Notes under the pieces: generated by a model | What the model saw: the letters and a program-made list of their open reading frames with translations, nothing else | The model's database searches: none | Told to the model about the DNA's origin: nothing | Shown: positions 14,752 through 22,625 of the stretch, one piece after another | Layout of the letters: the number at the start of each line of letters is the position of its first letter | How positions within the stretch are numbered: position 1 is the stretch's first letter | Program-made: the position numbers and the translations under genes | From: Holophagae bacterium | GTDB lineage: Bacteria > Acidobacteriota > Thermoanaerobaculia > Thermoanaerobaculales > Sulfomarinibacteraceae | Length of the DNA: 30,211 bases | Assembly (NCBI GenBank): GCA_030637505.1 | Contig: DAOWGJ010000360.1 | Span: 1-30,211, forward strand | Direction: 5' to 3'

Positions 14752-16658
14752 AGGGGTTGAACGCATTGGACGATCCATCCTCAGACCTGACAACCGCCTC
14801 GCTTCGTCGGTGGATGGTGCTTCTCCTTGTCGTCTTCGGAGTGACGATTCTCGTGGTTCGAGCCGGTCGGTACTGGCCTTTCATCTCTGACGATGCGCTG
14901 ATCTCTCTCCGTTACGCCATGCGGCTTCTTGACGGTCATGGCCTGACCTGGACCGCGGGCACACCGGTTGAGGGATATTCGAATCTGCTGTGGATCCTCC
15001 TGGTGTCCCTGCTGGGCTTTCTGGGCTTGGATCTCGTTGCCGCATCCCGGATACTGGGGTTTCTCTGTTTCGCGGCGGTGATCGGTGCTTTCGGTTACAG
15101 CTCCCGACTGAGAGCATGGAGAGATCTCATGCCTCCGGTCGTTGGAACGCTGGTGGTCGTCCTGGCGGCGCCGGTAGCTATCTGGTCCATCGGCGGACTT
15201 GAACAACCCCTGGTTGCCGCTCTCCTGGCCTGGGCTCTTGTTCTTGTCCTGCCCCTGACGGATCCGGACGGTCGCCCCCACCCGAAAAGTGCCGTTGCTG
15301 CTTCGCTGTGTCTGGGGCTTCTCTGCTTGACGCGACCAGACGGCGGTCTGTTCACCCTGTCTCTGGCCCTGGGATTGCTGATCGTTCGCGGTATCAACAG
15401 GTCTTCCTTCAGCCTCGTCGCAACCATCATTGCGCTCCCCATCGTGGCAACCCTCGGCCAAGAAGTTTTTCGCCTTTTTTATTATGGTCAGTGGCTGCCA
15501 AACCCGGCTCTTGTCAAGGTGAGCCCCTCCTGGCTTCACTTTTTTGCGGGGCTGGACTACGTTTCAGGTGGTTATTCGGCCCTACGCCCCATTATGGATG
15601 CCGCGGTCATCGTGGCGACCCTTTTTCTGATTCTTCGCCGTTTCATCGGTCGAGTTCCAAGCAACCGGGTCATTGTGTTGGTTCTTCCGGCTCTCATCTG
15701 GATGATTTACGTGGCTCTGGTGGGAGGAGACCTTTTCCCGGGATGGCGTCATTTTGTGCCCGTGGTCGTCGTGGCGGCGATGATCCTGATTGAGGCTTTC
15801 CGGTGGATCGATGGTCAGTTCTCCGCTCTCCCCAGTACGATCATTCTAGGGCTCATTGCAGTTGTCGGACTCGTTTCTTTCGTTCAACGTCAAGATGCCG
15901 ATCCCGAGAACCAACGGGCAATCCATGAACGCTTCGAGTTTGACGGCCAGGTGATCGGTCTGATGCTGAAAAATGGTTTCGGCCCCTCGCAACCTGTCGC
16001 AGCCGTCAGCGCGGCGGGTTGCATTCCCTACTGGTCGGAATTGCCCAGCATTGACATGCTGGGGCTCAACGACGATTACCTTCCGCACCATCGTCCTGAG
16101 GATTTCGGACAGGGCTGGATAGGTCATGAACTACGGGACGACAACTACATCTTCGCTCGTCGGCCGGACCTTGTGATTTTCCACACCGGTTCAGGCGAGG
16201 GGCTCAGGGTACCGGGCTTTCGTCACGAATACACCCTGACCACCTTTCTCGGCAGGGAACCACACGAGGTGAGATCAAAAATCTGGGTACGCATGTACAG
16301 CGAGAAAATTGGAATTATCTCGGAGGAGAACTCAATCACCATTCCCAGCTATCTTTTCGACGGAAATACAATGACAAGCTTTCTGGACGGGAACGGCGTT
16401 TTTGTGGTCACCATTTCTGATGAAAACCCCATCTCTTACTACAATCTGCCGCTGAGCGCCGGGACCTGGACGATTGAGGCCGCTGCGACAAGCCCCCTCC
16501 AGGTTGCAATCACGCGGTACCACGACGGGGTGAAACTCGCTGATGGTCCATTGCCGAGGAAACTGGTACTGGAAAACGCAACTCGCATCACCTCCCGCCT
16601 TACCCCGGCTCAAGGAGGATCCTCCGAGCTTCGAAATATCACCATCACCAGAGAGTGA
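14748..16658 (+). CDS. GT-C type integral-membrane glycosyltransferase (AftB-like N-terminal motif)
   Basis: The protein has 636 residues with a first membrane segment at about 22-40, then FISDDALISLRYAMRLLDGHGLTW with the acidic pair D48-D49 in the first external loop, followed by EGYSNLLW. This 'DDA.IS.RYa.nL..G.Gl.wn...VEGYsN.lW' pattern is known from lipid-linked-sugar-using GT-C transferases such as mycobacterial AftB. About nine to eleven further hydrophobic segments run to about residue 380. The last ~250 residues are soluble and extracytoplasmic, ending in a beta-rich module. GTG 14748 overlaps the selA stop. A similar but distinct gene starts at 18543. Donor and acceptor are unknown. 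The gene appears more A/T-rich than selA. Confidence 0.77.
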   Translation: MKGLNALDDPSSDLTTASLRRWMVLLLVVFGVTILVVRAGRYWPFISDDALISLRYAMRLLDGHGLTWTAGTPVEGYSNLLWILLVSLLGFLGLDLVAASRILGFLCFAAVIGAFGYSSRLRAWRDLMPPVVGTLVVVLAAPVAIWSIGGLEQPLVAALLAWALVLVLPLTDPDGRPHPKSAVAASLCLGLLCLTRPDGGLFTLSLALGLLIVRGINRSSFSLVATIIALPIVATLGQEVFRLFYYGQWLPNPALVKVSPSWLHFFAGLDYVSGGYSALRPIMDAAVIVATLFLILRRFIGRVPSNRVIVLVLPALIWMIYVALVGGDLFPGWRHFVPVVVVAAMILIEAFRWIDGQFSALPSTIILGLIAVVGLVSFVQRQDADPENQRAIHERFEFDGQVIGLMLKNGFGPSQPVAAVSAAGCIPYWSELPSIDMLGLNDDYLPHHRPEDFGQGWIGHELRDDNYIFARRPDLVIFHTGSGEGLRVPGFRHEYTLTTFLGREPHEVRSKIWVRMYSEKIGIISEENSITIPSYLFDGNTMTSFLDGNGVFVVTISDENPISYYNLPLSAGTWTIEAAATSPLQVAITRYHDGVKLADGPLPRKLVLENATRITSRLTPAQGGSSELRNITITRE

Positions 16659-16689
16659 TCTCCCACACGAACGGGAAACTCGAAAAAAT

Positions 16690-18366
16690 CTACCGAAGGG
16701 AAGGAGGGGCATCGCGCGGCTCAATCGGTGGAACGCTGCGGCTGGACCGGATTGCCCCGGCATTACGGGCTCCATTTCCCTGAACCTCGAAGATAGAGGT
16801 CCGTCCCCGTCTGGATGAGAAAACCTGTCGCGTCCATCGCCATTCCTTCATGCGACGGTGAAAATCGACGGCTTCTTCCGAGTTCAACGTGACAAGGACA
16901 AAATCTACTTTCAGGGATTGAGCCGTCTGGCGGAAGATCTCCTCATCGGGGGTCGTCTGAAGTGTCGAGAGCAGGGTCAGCCGACGGGAGGCATTGACGG
17001 AGGGGTTCGTGTGGCCGGCCGGAAGGGCGGCGCATTTCCTGCCGGTCAGGCCTGCGACGAGCATATAGGCCTGGGGGGCCGGGCATGCGATGACGTCACC
17101 GATTCTTGTCGAATTCTTGATCCAGTCGACGATTTCCTGTCGTATTGCAATGATTTCGTTCACGTCCGCCAGATAGGCTCCAGCAAACGGGAGATAGGAG
17201 AATGCGGGGGCCAGGCTGCCGATCAGGAGAAACCCTCCGACAACAGGGGGAAGGAAGCGTGATCCCGGGAACTTTCCGAAATGACCGAAGACGAACCGGA
17301 TGATATTGACGAGGCCTGTAGCGGCCAATGCAGCAATGGCCAACTGCCCGTGCCACTGGAATTCGTGGGGAACCAGGTAGGGAAGGTCCAGTCGCTCCCA
17401 CCAGGAGAGGTAGGCGGGCGCCTGACCGATGATGGCGACTGCGAGGAGTCCGGGAAGCCAGCCGAGCCGGGGCCTGTCTTTCAGGATCAGGATGAGTCCG
17501 ACAAGCGCCAGGAGCCCGACGGCAGGGGTGCTGCCGCCGATGGCAAAGGTGGGATCCGACATCTCAGGAGCAACATAATCAAAGGGAACTGGGTTCTGAC
17601 GGGCCATGGTGAGGATGTGGACGAGGAGCGGCGCCGAAAAAACTATGGCCGAGATTGCCGTCGATCCAAGCATGAGCCCAAGCCTTTGCCACTGGGCACA
17701 TCGGGAAAGGCCCAGACTCAAGGCATGGAAACCGACAGCTCCCGCGGCGACGAGAGCGCAGACCGGATGCCACCATGCCGTCAGAGCAAGCCCCAGACCC
17801 GTCACCGCCCCGCGGAGCAAGATTGTTCTCAATCGATCCTCCCCGGCCAACAGCGCTTCGACACACCAACTCCACGAGAGCAGGGTGAGCAGGGCCGGGA
17901 CCTCACCTTGAATACTGGGCATCGCCGCGGCAAGATGGGTCATCCACCAGAGGGAACCAAAAAGAAGAATGGGCAACGCCGACGACGCGTTCGTATGTTC
18001 CTTCTTCCTCCACATGAGAATGAAGAAGATCGTCAGTATCAACGGGTTGAGCCACAGGGAAGATTGGGCGTGGACATAAGGCGTTTCTTGGCCTGAAAAG
18101 GCGGCGATCGAGGCCATCAGTGCAGGACCGGCGGGGGCATACCACCACGGCGCTCCCAGAATTGAGGGATCCGCCCAGATTTCTCCTTCGAGCATGTTCT
18201 GGGACCAGGCGGTATCCCGAAAGGCGTCATATGGCAGGGAGTGCCCGCCGTTCGTCACGCCGGCGGTCCACAAGACAGCCAACAAATAGACCAGCAGGAT
18301 CGGTCCGAGGCTTTTCGGGAGACGGAGAGAGTCCACTGTCAGGCCTGACAATCTTCCTTTGGCCAT
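16690..18366 (-). CDS. Multi-spanning membrane protein, probable GT-C (GT39/GT83-like) glycosyltransferase
   Basis: The 558-residue protein has a first membrane segment at about 17-35 (ILLVYLLAVLWTAGV), then a loop YDAFRDTAWSQNMLEGEIW whose acidic residues fit the GT-C first-loop site, and about ten more membrane segments to about residue 410. The final ~150 residues are soluble and basic at the end. No close family is recognised with certainty; the topology resembles polyprenyl-phosphate-sugar transferases. Start ATG 18366 is preceded at 7 nt by TAAACT and no SD, suggesting a leaderless mRNA; longer in-frame starts up to 18618 overlap the divergent gene. It is convergent with the 14748 gene, 31 bp apart, and divergent from the 18543 gene, suggesting a three-gene functional cluster. 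Confidence 0.72.
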   Translation of the reverse strand: MAKGRLSGLTVDSLRLPKSLGPILLVYLLAVLWTAGVTNGGHSLPYDAFRDTAWSQNMLEGEIWADPSILGAPWWYAPAGPALMASIAAFSGQETPYVHAQSSLWLNPLILTIFFILMWRKKEHTNASSALPILLFGSLWWMTHLAAAMPSIQGEVPALLTLLSWSWCVEALLAGEDRLRTILLRGAVTGLGLALTAWWHPVCALVAAGAVGFHALSLGLSRCAQWQRLGLMLGSTAISAIVFSAPLLVHILTMARQNPVPFDYVAPEMSDPTFAIGGSTPAVGLLALVGLILILKDRPRLGWLPGLLAVAIIGQAPAYLSWWERLDLPYLVPHEFQWHGQLAIAALAATGLVNIIRFVFGHFGKFPGSRFLPPVVGGFLLIGSLAPAFSYLPFAGAYLADVNEIIAIRQEIVDWIKNSTRIGDVIACPAPQAYMLVAGLTGRKCAALPAGHTNPSVNASRRLTLLSTLQTTPDEEIFRQTAQSLKVDFVLVTLNSEEAVDFHRRMKEWRWTRQVFSSRRGRTSIFEVQGNGARNAGAIRSSRSVPPIEPRDAPPSLR

Positions 18367-18373
18367 GACACGA

Positions 18374-18379
18374 AGTTTA
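18374..18379 (-). promoter_or_regulatory. -10 box for a leaderless transcript of the 16690-18366 gene
   Basis: On the minus strand TAAACT (18379-18374) lies 7 nt before ATG 18366, with no purine-rich SD between. The A/T-rich stretch just upstream would help melting. Confidence 0.4.
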
Positions 18380-18459
18380 GCGGTTTTTTGAATTTTCGAC
18401 CTTTCCTTCCCGGGAACAGCCTTCGTGACGGTGGGCCGAAGCGGGGATCGTCGATCTGC

Positions 18460-18480
18460 TATCTTTTCGAGAGAGGAGAA
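18460..18480 (+). promoter_or_regulatory. -10 box and strong SD ahead of a small leader reading frame
   Basis: TATCTT (18460-18465) fits a TANNNT -10 box. A GAGAGGAG stretch (18471-18478) lies 3 nt before an ATG at 18482 that does not start the large downstream gene but a 23-codon frame overlapping it. Confidence 0.35.
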
Positions 18481-18481
18481 A

Positions 18482-18553
18482 ATGATCCGACCAAGCCAGG
18501 GATTCCTTCCGGATATGACGACTCGGCTGAGAGGCGAATACCATGAACCGTGA
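18482..18553 (+). CDS. Possible 23-residue leader peptide upstream of the GT-C/TPR gene
   Basis: An ATG with a better SD than the downstream gene opens a 23-codon frame (begins MIRPSQG, ends GEYHEP) whose TGA (18551-18553) lies 11 nt inside the GT-C/TPR gene that starts at 18543. The overlap would permit translational coupling or attenuation. There is no hydrophobic segment and no run of a single amino acid. Too short for recognition; it may be chance. Confidence 0.3.
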   Translation: MIRPSQGFLPDMTTRLRGEYHEP

Positions 18554-20669
18554 AGCTCCCGGAAGGCCGTCTGAAGCCCTCCTGGATCTCTTGATTCGGC
18601 CGGCCAGATGGGGAACATTGTTTCTTCTCCTGATCCTGGTCTTCAAAAACGCGTGGGTCTGCGACGATGCCTTCATCTCCTTTCGGTCGATCGACAACTG
18701 GATCAATGGCTTTGGATTGACCTGGAACATCGATGAGCGGGTCCAAGTTTTCACCCACGCTCTCTGGGTATTTTTCCTTGCACCGATCATGGCCCTCTCG
18801 AAAGAGGCTTTCGTGACGGTCATGCTTGTGTCCCTTTGCCTCACGGCGATTGCGGCGATTCTGATCGGCTGGAAATGGGCGCCCGATCCTGCTCTGGGTG
18901 CTTTGGCACTTCTGACGCTGGCGCTTTCCCAGACATTCGTCGATTATTCGACATCCGGTCTCGAGAATCCACTTCTGCACCTTCTCCTCGTGTTGTTTGT
19001 TCTCGTCATCAGGAAGAAATCACAGGGATTCATGGGTTCACTCCAGCCGGTTCTCCTGTTTTCGATGGTAGTTCTCGTCCGACCGGATGCCGTTCTGCTC
19101 GTGTTTCCTGCGCTGGTGTGGAGATTCCGAAATGCTTCGGAGCGGAATCTCTTGGGGATAGCCTCGGGTCTTTCGCCTCTGCTGTTGTGGGAGCTCTTTT
19201 CTCTTTTCTACTACGCTGCCCCGTTTCCCAATACGGCCCTGGCCAAGCTTGCGACGGGCCTTGATTCGATCTCGTTGATCAGGCAGGGAACGTGGTATTT
19301 CCTGGATACCGTGGTCCATGACCCTCTGACGGCAGCCGTCCTTGTCGCAGGGATCGGCGTCGGCATTCTGCGGAGAGAGGGACCATCTCGCGTTTTGACC
19401 GGCGGCATCGTGCTCTATCTTGGGTGGGTTCTGCACATTGGTGGGGACTTCATGGCGGGTCGTTTCTTTTCCGCTCCCTTTATGCTGGCGGTCTTGGTAG
19501 TGGTTTCGGGCACCAGTCAATCGGGCGCAGGGAGACGCCGTTTCATGGCCCTTTGCACCCTGGTCGTGGTGGCACTTGGTCTTTCTTCTCCCCGTTCTCC
19601 CCTCTTGACCGGATTTGACCATGGGCTCGATCCCTCGAAGACAGCGATGTGGCACGGGATCACAGACGAACGGAGCCGTTATTATCCCGTGTCCAGCATG
19701 GTCCACTCCATCCGCTCCGGCACATATTTACCCCAACATGAATGGGCCTCTTTAGGGCTGGAACTCCGTTCGTTGGCTCAGGGTCGAGTCGTTGTGCTTC
19801 AGAATGTCGGATTTTCAGGCTATTTCGCGGGACCTGGGGTTCATATCATCGATTCATTTGCTTTGACCGACCCTTTCCTGGCGAGACTCCCGGTCAGTGA
19901 TCGATCTTCCTGGCGGATTGGACACTACAGTCGAGATCTTCCGCCCGGGTACCGAGAGTCCCTCGAGGTCGATGAGAACAGGATACTCAACCCAAGACTG
20001 GCTGTGATGTATCGGGCCGTTCGCAGTGCGACGCACGGCAAACTGTCTTCCTGGAGGCGTCTCAATGCCATCTGGAAACTCAATACCGGTAAATTCGGGG
20101 ATGCGATTCGGCAGCAGCAGGAGTATGCCGAGGAAATCGGCGTGGGAATGCGGGAGATGAACCTTGGCCGACCTGGTGAAGCAATCGATAGCTTCCGGAA
20201 TGCAGCAGTCATCGACCGGTATCGTGCCGAGCCATGGTTTCTTCTTTCCCGGGCTCTTCTTGCGAAGGGCGACTTCGAAGGTGCTTCGCATGCCATCGAG
20301 CAGGCTCTCGATAAGGACCCTTCAAGGCTGGAGATCCGCCTTGATGAAGTGCGGATTCAGGCTGCGGTGCTGTCGAGAAGGATGGGACCGCCGACCATTG
20401 GGGGTTTTCGACCTGCCCTTGACAGGAAGCCACGCCTGGTTGAGGTCCATCTGGCTGCAGGCGCACGTTTGATGGAGAATGCGAGATGGGCAGATGCCGA
20501 AATGGTCCTGCGCGCGGCACTCTCGCCGGAACTCGAGATCGGCCGATTCCGTCAGGTTCCTGGAATCTCTGCAGCGAGGCTCTATCGCCAGGTACTCCAC
20601 GATACGGTTCACCAAAACCTCGCGACGATCTTGGGGAGAAAAGGCACTCATCGCGACTCCACACGATGA
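18543..20669 (+). CDS. GT-C type membrane glycosyltransferase with C-terminal TPR module
   Basis: The 708-residue protein has a first membrane helix at about 23-38 and then WVCDDAFISFRSIDNWINGFGLTWN, with acidic pair D41-D42; this matches the first-loop motif of the 14748 gene. About ten membrane segments run to about residue 330. An extracytoplasmic region and a TPR-like tail (about 510-690; e.g. LGRPGEAIDSFRNAAVIDRY and GDFEGASHAIEQALDKDPSR) follow. The TPR tail could dock a partner or acceptor protein. In place of EGYSN the second motif reads VQVFTHALW, so the acceptor may differ from its relative. ATG 18543 has a weak GAGAGG 8-10 nt upstream and overlaps the small leader frame. It ends 61 bp before the convergent prepilin peptidase stop. 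Confidence 0.75.
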   Translation: MNREAPGRPSEALLDLLIRPARWGTLFLLLILVFKNAWVCDDAFISFRSIDNWINGFGLTWNIDERVQVFTHALWVFFLAPIMALSKEAFVTVMLVSLCLTAIAAILIGWKWAPDPALGALALLTLALSQTFVDYSTSGLENPLLHLLLVLFVLVIRKKSQGFMGSLQPVLLFSMVVLVRPDAVLLVFPALVWRFRNASERNLLGIASGLSPLLLWELFSLFYYAAPFPNTALAKLATGLDSISLIRQGTWYFLDTVVHDPLTAAVLVAGIGVGILRREGPSRVLTGGIVLYLGWVLHIGGDFMAGRFFSAPFMLAVLVVVSGTSQSGAGRRRFMALCTLVVVALGLSSPRSPLLTGFDHGLDPSKTAMWHGITDERSRYYPVSSMVHSIRSGTYLPQHEWASLGLELRSLAQGRVVVLQNVGFSGYFAGPGVHIIDSFALTDPFLARLPVSDRSSWRIGHYSRDLPPGYRESLEVDENRILNPRLAVMYRAVRSATHGKLSSWRRLNAIWKLNTGKFGDAIRQQQEYAEEIGVGMREMNLGRPGEAIDSFRNAAVIDRYRAEPWFLLSRALLAKGDFEGASHAIEQALDKDPSRLEIRLDEVRIQAAVLSRRMGPPTIGGFRPALDRKPRLVEVHLAAGARLMENARWADAEMVLRAALSPELEIGRFRQVPGISAARLYRQVLHDTVHQNLATILGRKGTHRDSTR

Positions 20670-20704
20670 AAACCTTCCTTCATTCCTCTTCTTCGTGCTT
20701 TCTT

Positions 20705-20728
20705 GCTGAGAGCTGACAGCTGACAGCT
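20705..20728. repeat. GCTGAGAGCTGACAGCTGACAGCT word repeat copy
   Basis: This 24-bp copy of the 2846-2880 repeat lies between convergent genes, 36 bp past the GT-C/TPR stop and one base beyond the prepilin peptidase stop (minus strand). It contains nested AGCT and CAGCTG palindromes and could fold into short hairpins. No T-tract follows. Confidence 0.8.
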
Positions 20729-20729
20729 T

Positions 20730-21506
20730 CTACATCACCGGCGGCCAGAGGCGCCAGGCCGGCGGCAGGAAGAGGTAGAGCAACGCCGCCAAGCTCAAAA
20801 ACGTCCCGAACGGCAACGCGGTCTTGGCCGTCCCGCGACCCAACACCATCAATGCCAGGCCGACCAGCGCACCCAGCAGCGCTCCAACGATCAGCACCCA
20901 CACACAGCCGGCGAGTCCGACGACAGCCCCGATGCCGGCCAGGAATTTGACATCACCCCAACCCATGCCCTCCTCGCCGCGGATCAGCTTGTAGAGCACG
21001 ATCACCGCAATAGGCAGCAGAGCACCGAATGCCGCCCCGATGACCGAGTCAAGCCACCACGTCACACCCCCGGCAAACGACATTCCGACACCGAAGAGGA
21101 TCAAGGGATAGGTCATTACGTCCGGCAGGATTTGATGGTCGTAGTCGATCAGGGCCAGACCTAAGCAGACCCATGAGAAGACCAGGATTTCCAAGGCGGC
21201 GGCAGTAAGGCCCCAACGGTAGAAGGTTCCCACCGCCAGCAGGCCTGCGGCCAGCTCCACCAGGGGATATCGAAGGGCTATCGGCGCCCTGCAGGCGCGG
21301 CAACGGGCCCGCAGTGCCAGCCACGACACGATCGGAATGTTGTCGTACCAGCGGATTGACGTTCCACATCCGGGGCAAGAAGACCCCGGGCTGACGATCG
21401 AGCGCCTCAGGGGCACACGGTAGATCACCACGTTGAGGAAGGATCCGACAATCGCCCCGAAAACCAGGAACCACGTGGCGATCAGCTCTTCCGGCAAATC
21501 AAGCAT
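20730..21506 (-). CDS. pilD: Prepilin peptidase / N-methyltransferase (A24 family)
   Basis: This 258-residue integral-membrane protein has the complete PilD/GspO layout: N-terminal FGAIVGSFLNVVIYR (16-30), the zinc-type tetracysteine site C44/C47 and C69/C72 of the methyltransferase domain, and the two catalytic aspartate sites in LALIDYDHQILPD (118-129) and MGWGDVKF (181-188). It cleaves and N-methylates type IV prepilins or type II secretion pseudopilins. ATG 21506 has GAGGAG 8 nt upstream and overlaps the end of the GT4 gene by 25 bp, so it is the last gene of the polysaccharide operon. No pilin or pil assembly gene is in the window. Confidence 0.95.
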   Translation of the reverse strand: MLDLPEELIATWFLVFGAIVGSFLNVVIYRVPLRRSIVSPGSSCPGCGTSIRWYDNIPIVSWLALRARCRACRAPIALRYPLVELAAGLLAVGTFYRWGLTAAALEILVFSWVCLGLALIDYDHQILPDVMTYPLILFGVGMSFAGGVTWWLDSVIGAAFGALLPIAVIVLYKLIRGEEGMGWGDVKFLAGIGAVVGLAGCVWVLIVGALLGALVGLALMVLGRGTAKTALPFGTFLSLAALLYLFLPPAWRLWPPVM

Positions 21507-22621
21507 CGATACAACTCCTCTTGTCGGCGTACCATCAGATTGATATCGAAGGCCTCGAGCCCAACGGCTGCGGCCCTGCCCATCATTTTGCGCCGATCAT
21601 CATCCTCAAGAAGGGTACTCACCCCCGCCCCCAGAAGCTCTACTTCTCCTGGAGGCGACAGGAACCCGTTGATGCCGTCACGCACAACCTCCGGCGTGCC
21701 GTCGACTGCCGTTGCCACCACGGGAACACCGGCCGCCAGGGCCTCGACGACCGCGCGGGGAAGACCCTCGTGCCGTGAAGTCAACACGGCAACATCAGTT
21801 GCCGCAAGCAGTCCGGGCACGTCGTGCCACCATCCCGGCAGGTGAAGGCGATCCGCAATCTCCAGCTCGCCCGCGAGGTCTTCGACCTGCGCACGCAAGG
21901 GCCCATCTCCCGCCATGACGAAGTGAACCTCCGGATTGGTCGAGGCGACAATCGCCGCCACCCTAACGAAATCAAGGGGCGCCTTCTGAGATTTGAGGTT
22001 ACCGATTTGCGTCACGACCGGCACGCCGTCGGGAATGTCCAGTCGCCGCCTGACCGGAACCGGGTCCGGCAACTGTCTGAAGGGCGACAAATCAATGCCT
22101 GAACGTATCAGGCTGGTGTCGTCACCCAGCAAGCCCAGCGCCCTGCCCTGGTCGATATTGGCCTGGGACACGGCGATGAAGTGGTCGGTCCAGGGCGCCA
22201 CCCACCGTTCGGCCGCCACCAAGAGCCGCCGCTTGACCGGTGACTGAAGTGGCGTGAAACCCCAGCCGTGAATCGAGTGAATCACTACCGGGATCTTCTC
22301 AAGGTGGGCGGCCCTCCGCCCAAGGATGCCCGCTTTCGACGAGTGCGTGTGGACGATGTCCGGACTGAACGACGAGATGGCCCGCCTGAGCTCTCGCAAG
22401 GCCCGGAGGTCCATGCGGGGGGCGATGGGTCGAATCAGGGCCGAGATCTCGAACCGTTCGAGATCCTCGATCTCCATCGCCTCGGAGTCCAACTCGTCCC
22501 CGGGGCCCCAGGCCAAGCCGACCGAAAACTGCGATCTGTCGAGGTTTCCCGCCGTGAAAAGCGTGTTGCGTTGTGCGCCTCCCAGTTCGAGCCGGGTAAT
22601 GATATGGAGGACCCGAAGCAC
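21482..22621 (-). CDS. Glycosyltransferase family 4 (GT-B)
   Basis: This 379-residue GT-B protein begins LRVLHIITRLELGGAQRNT, the glycine-rich N-terminal loop typical of GT4. It has an acceptor-side SPDIVHTHSSKAGILGR and a donor-side EX7E motif within SRHEGLPRAVVEAL (E285, E293). It would add a sugar from an NDP donor at the cytoplasmic face to an undecaprenyl-linked intermediate. GTG 22621 follows the upstream stop by 4 nt, with AGGTGA providing a modest SD. Its place after wecA-like and UGM-like genes suggests a role early in repeat-unit assembly; the sugar is unknown. Confidence 0.9.
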   Translation of the reverse strand: MLRVLHIITRLELGGAQRNTLFTAGNLDRSQFSVGLAWGPGDELDSEAMEIEDLERFEISALIRPIAPRMDLRALRELRRAISSFSPDIVHTHSSKAGILGRRAAHLEKIPVVIHSIHGWGFTPLQSPVKRRLLVAAERWVAPWTDHFIAVSQANIDQGRALGLLGDDTSLIRSGIDLSPFRQLPDPVPVRRRLDIPDGVPVVTQIGNLKSQKAPLDFVRVAAIVASTNPEVHFVMAGDGPLRAQVEDLAGELEIADRLHLPGWWHDVPGLLAATDVAVLTSRHEGLPRAVVEALAAGVPVVATAVDGTPEVVRDGINGFLSPPGEVELLGAGVSTLLEDDDRRKMMGRAAAVGLEAFDINLMVRRQEELYRCLICRKS

Positions 22622-22625
22622 CGCT

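Noticed and set aside
16659..16689. Convergent gap examined for a bidirectional terminator
   Set aside because: Only 31 bp with no stable inverted repeat and no flanking T-runs.
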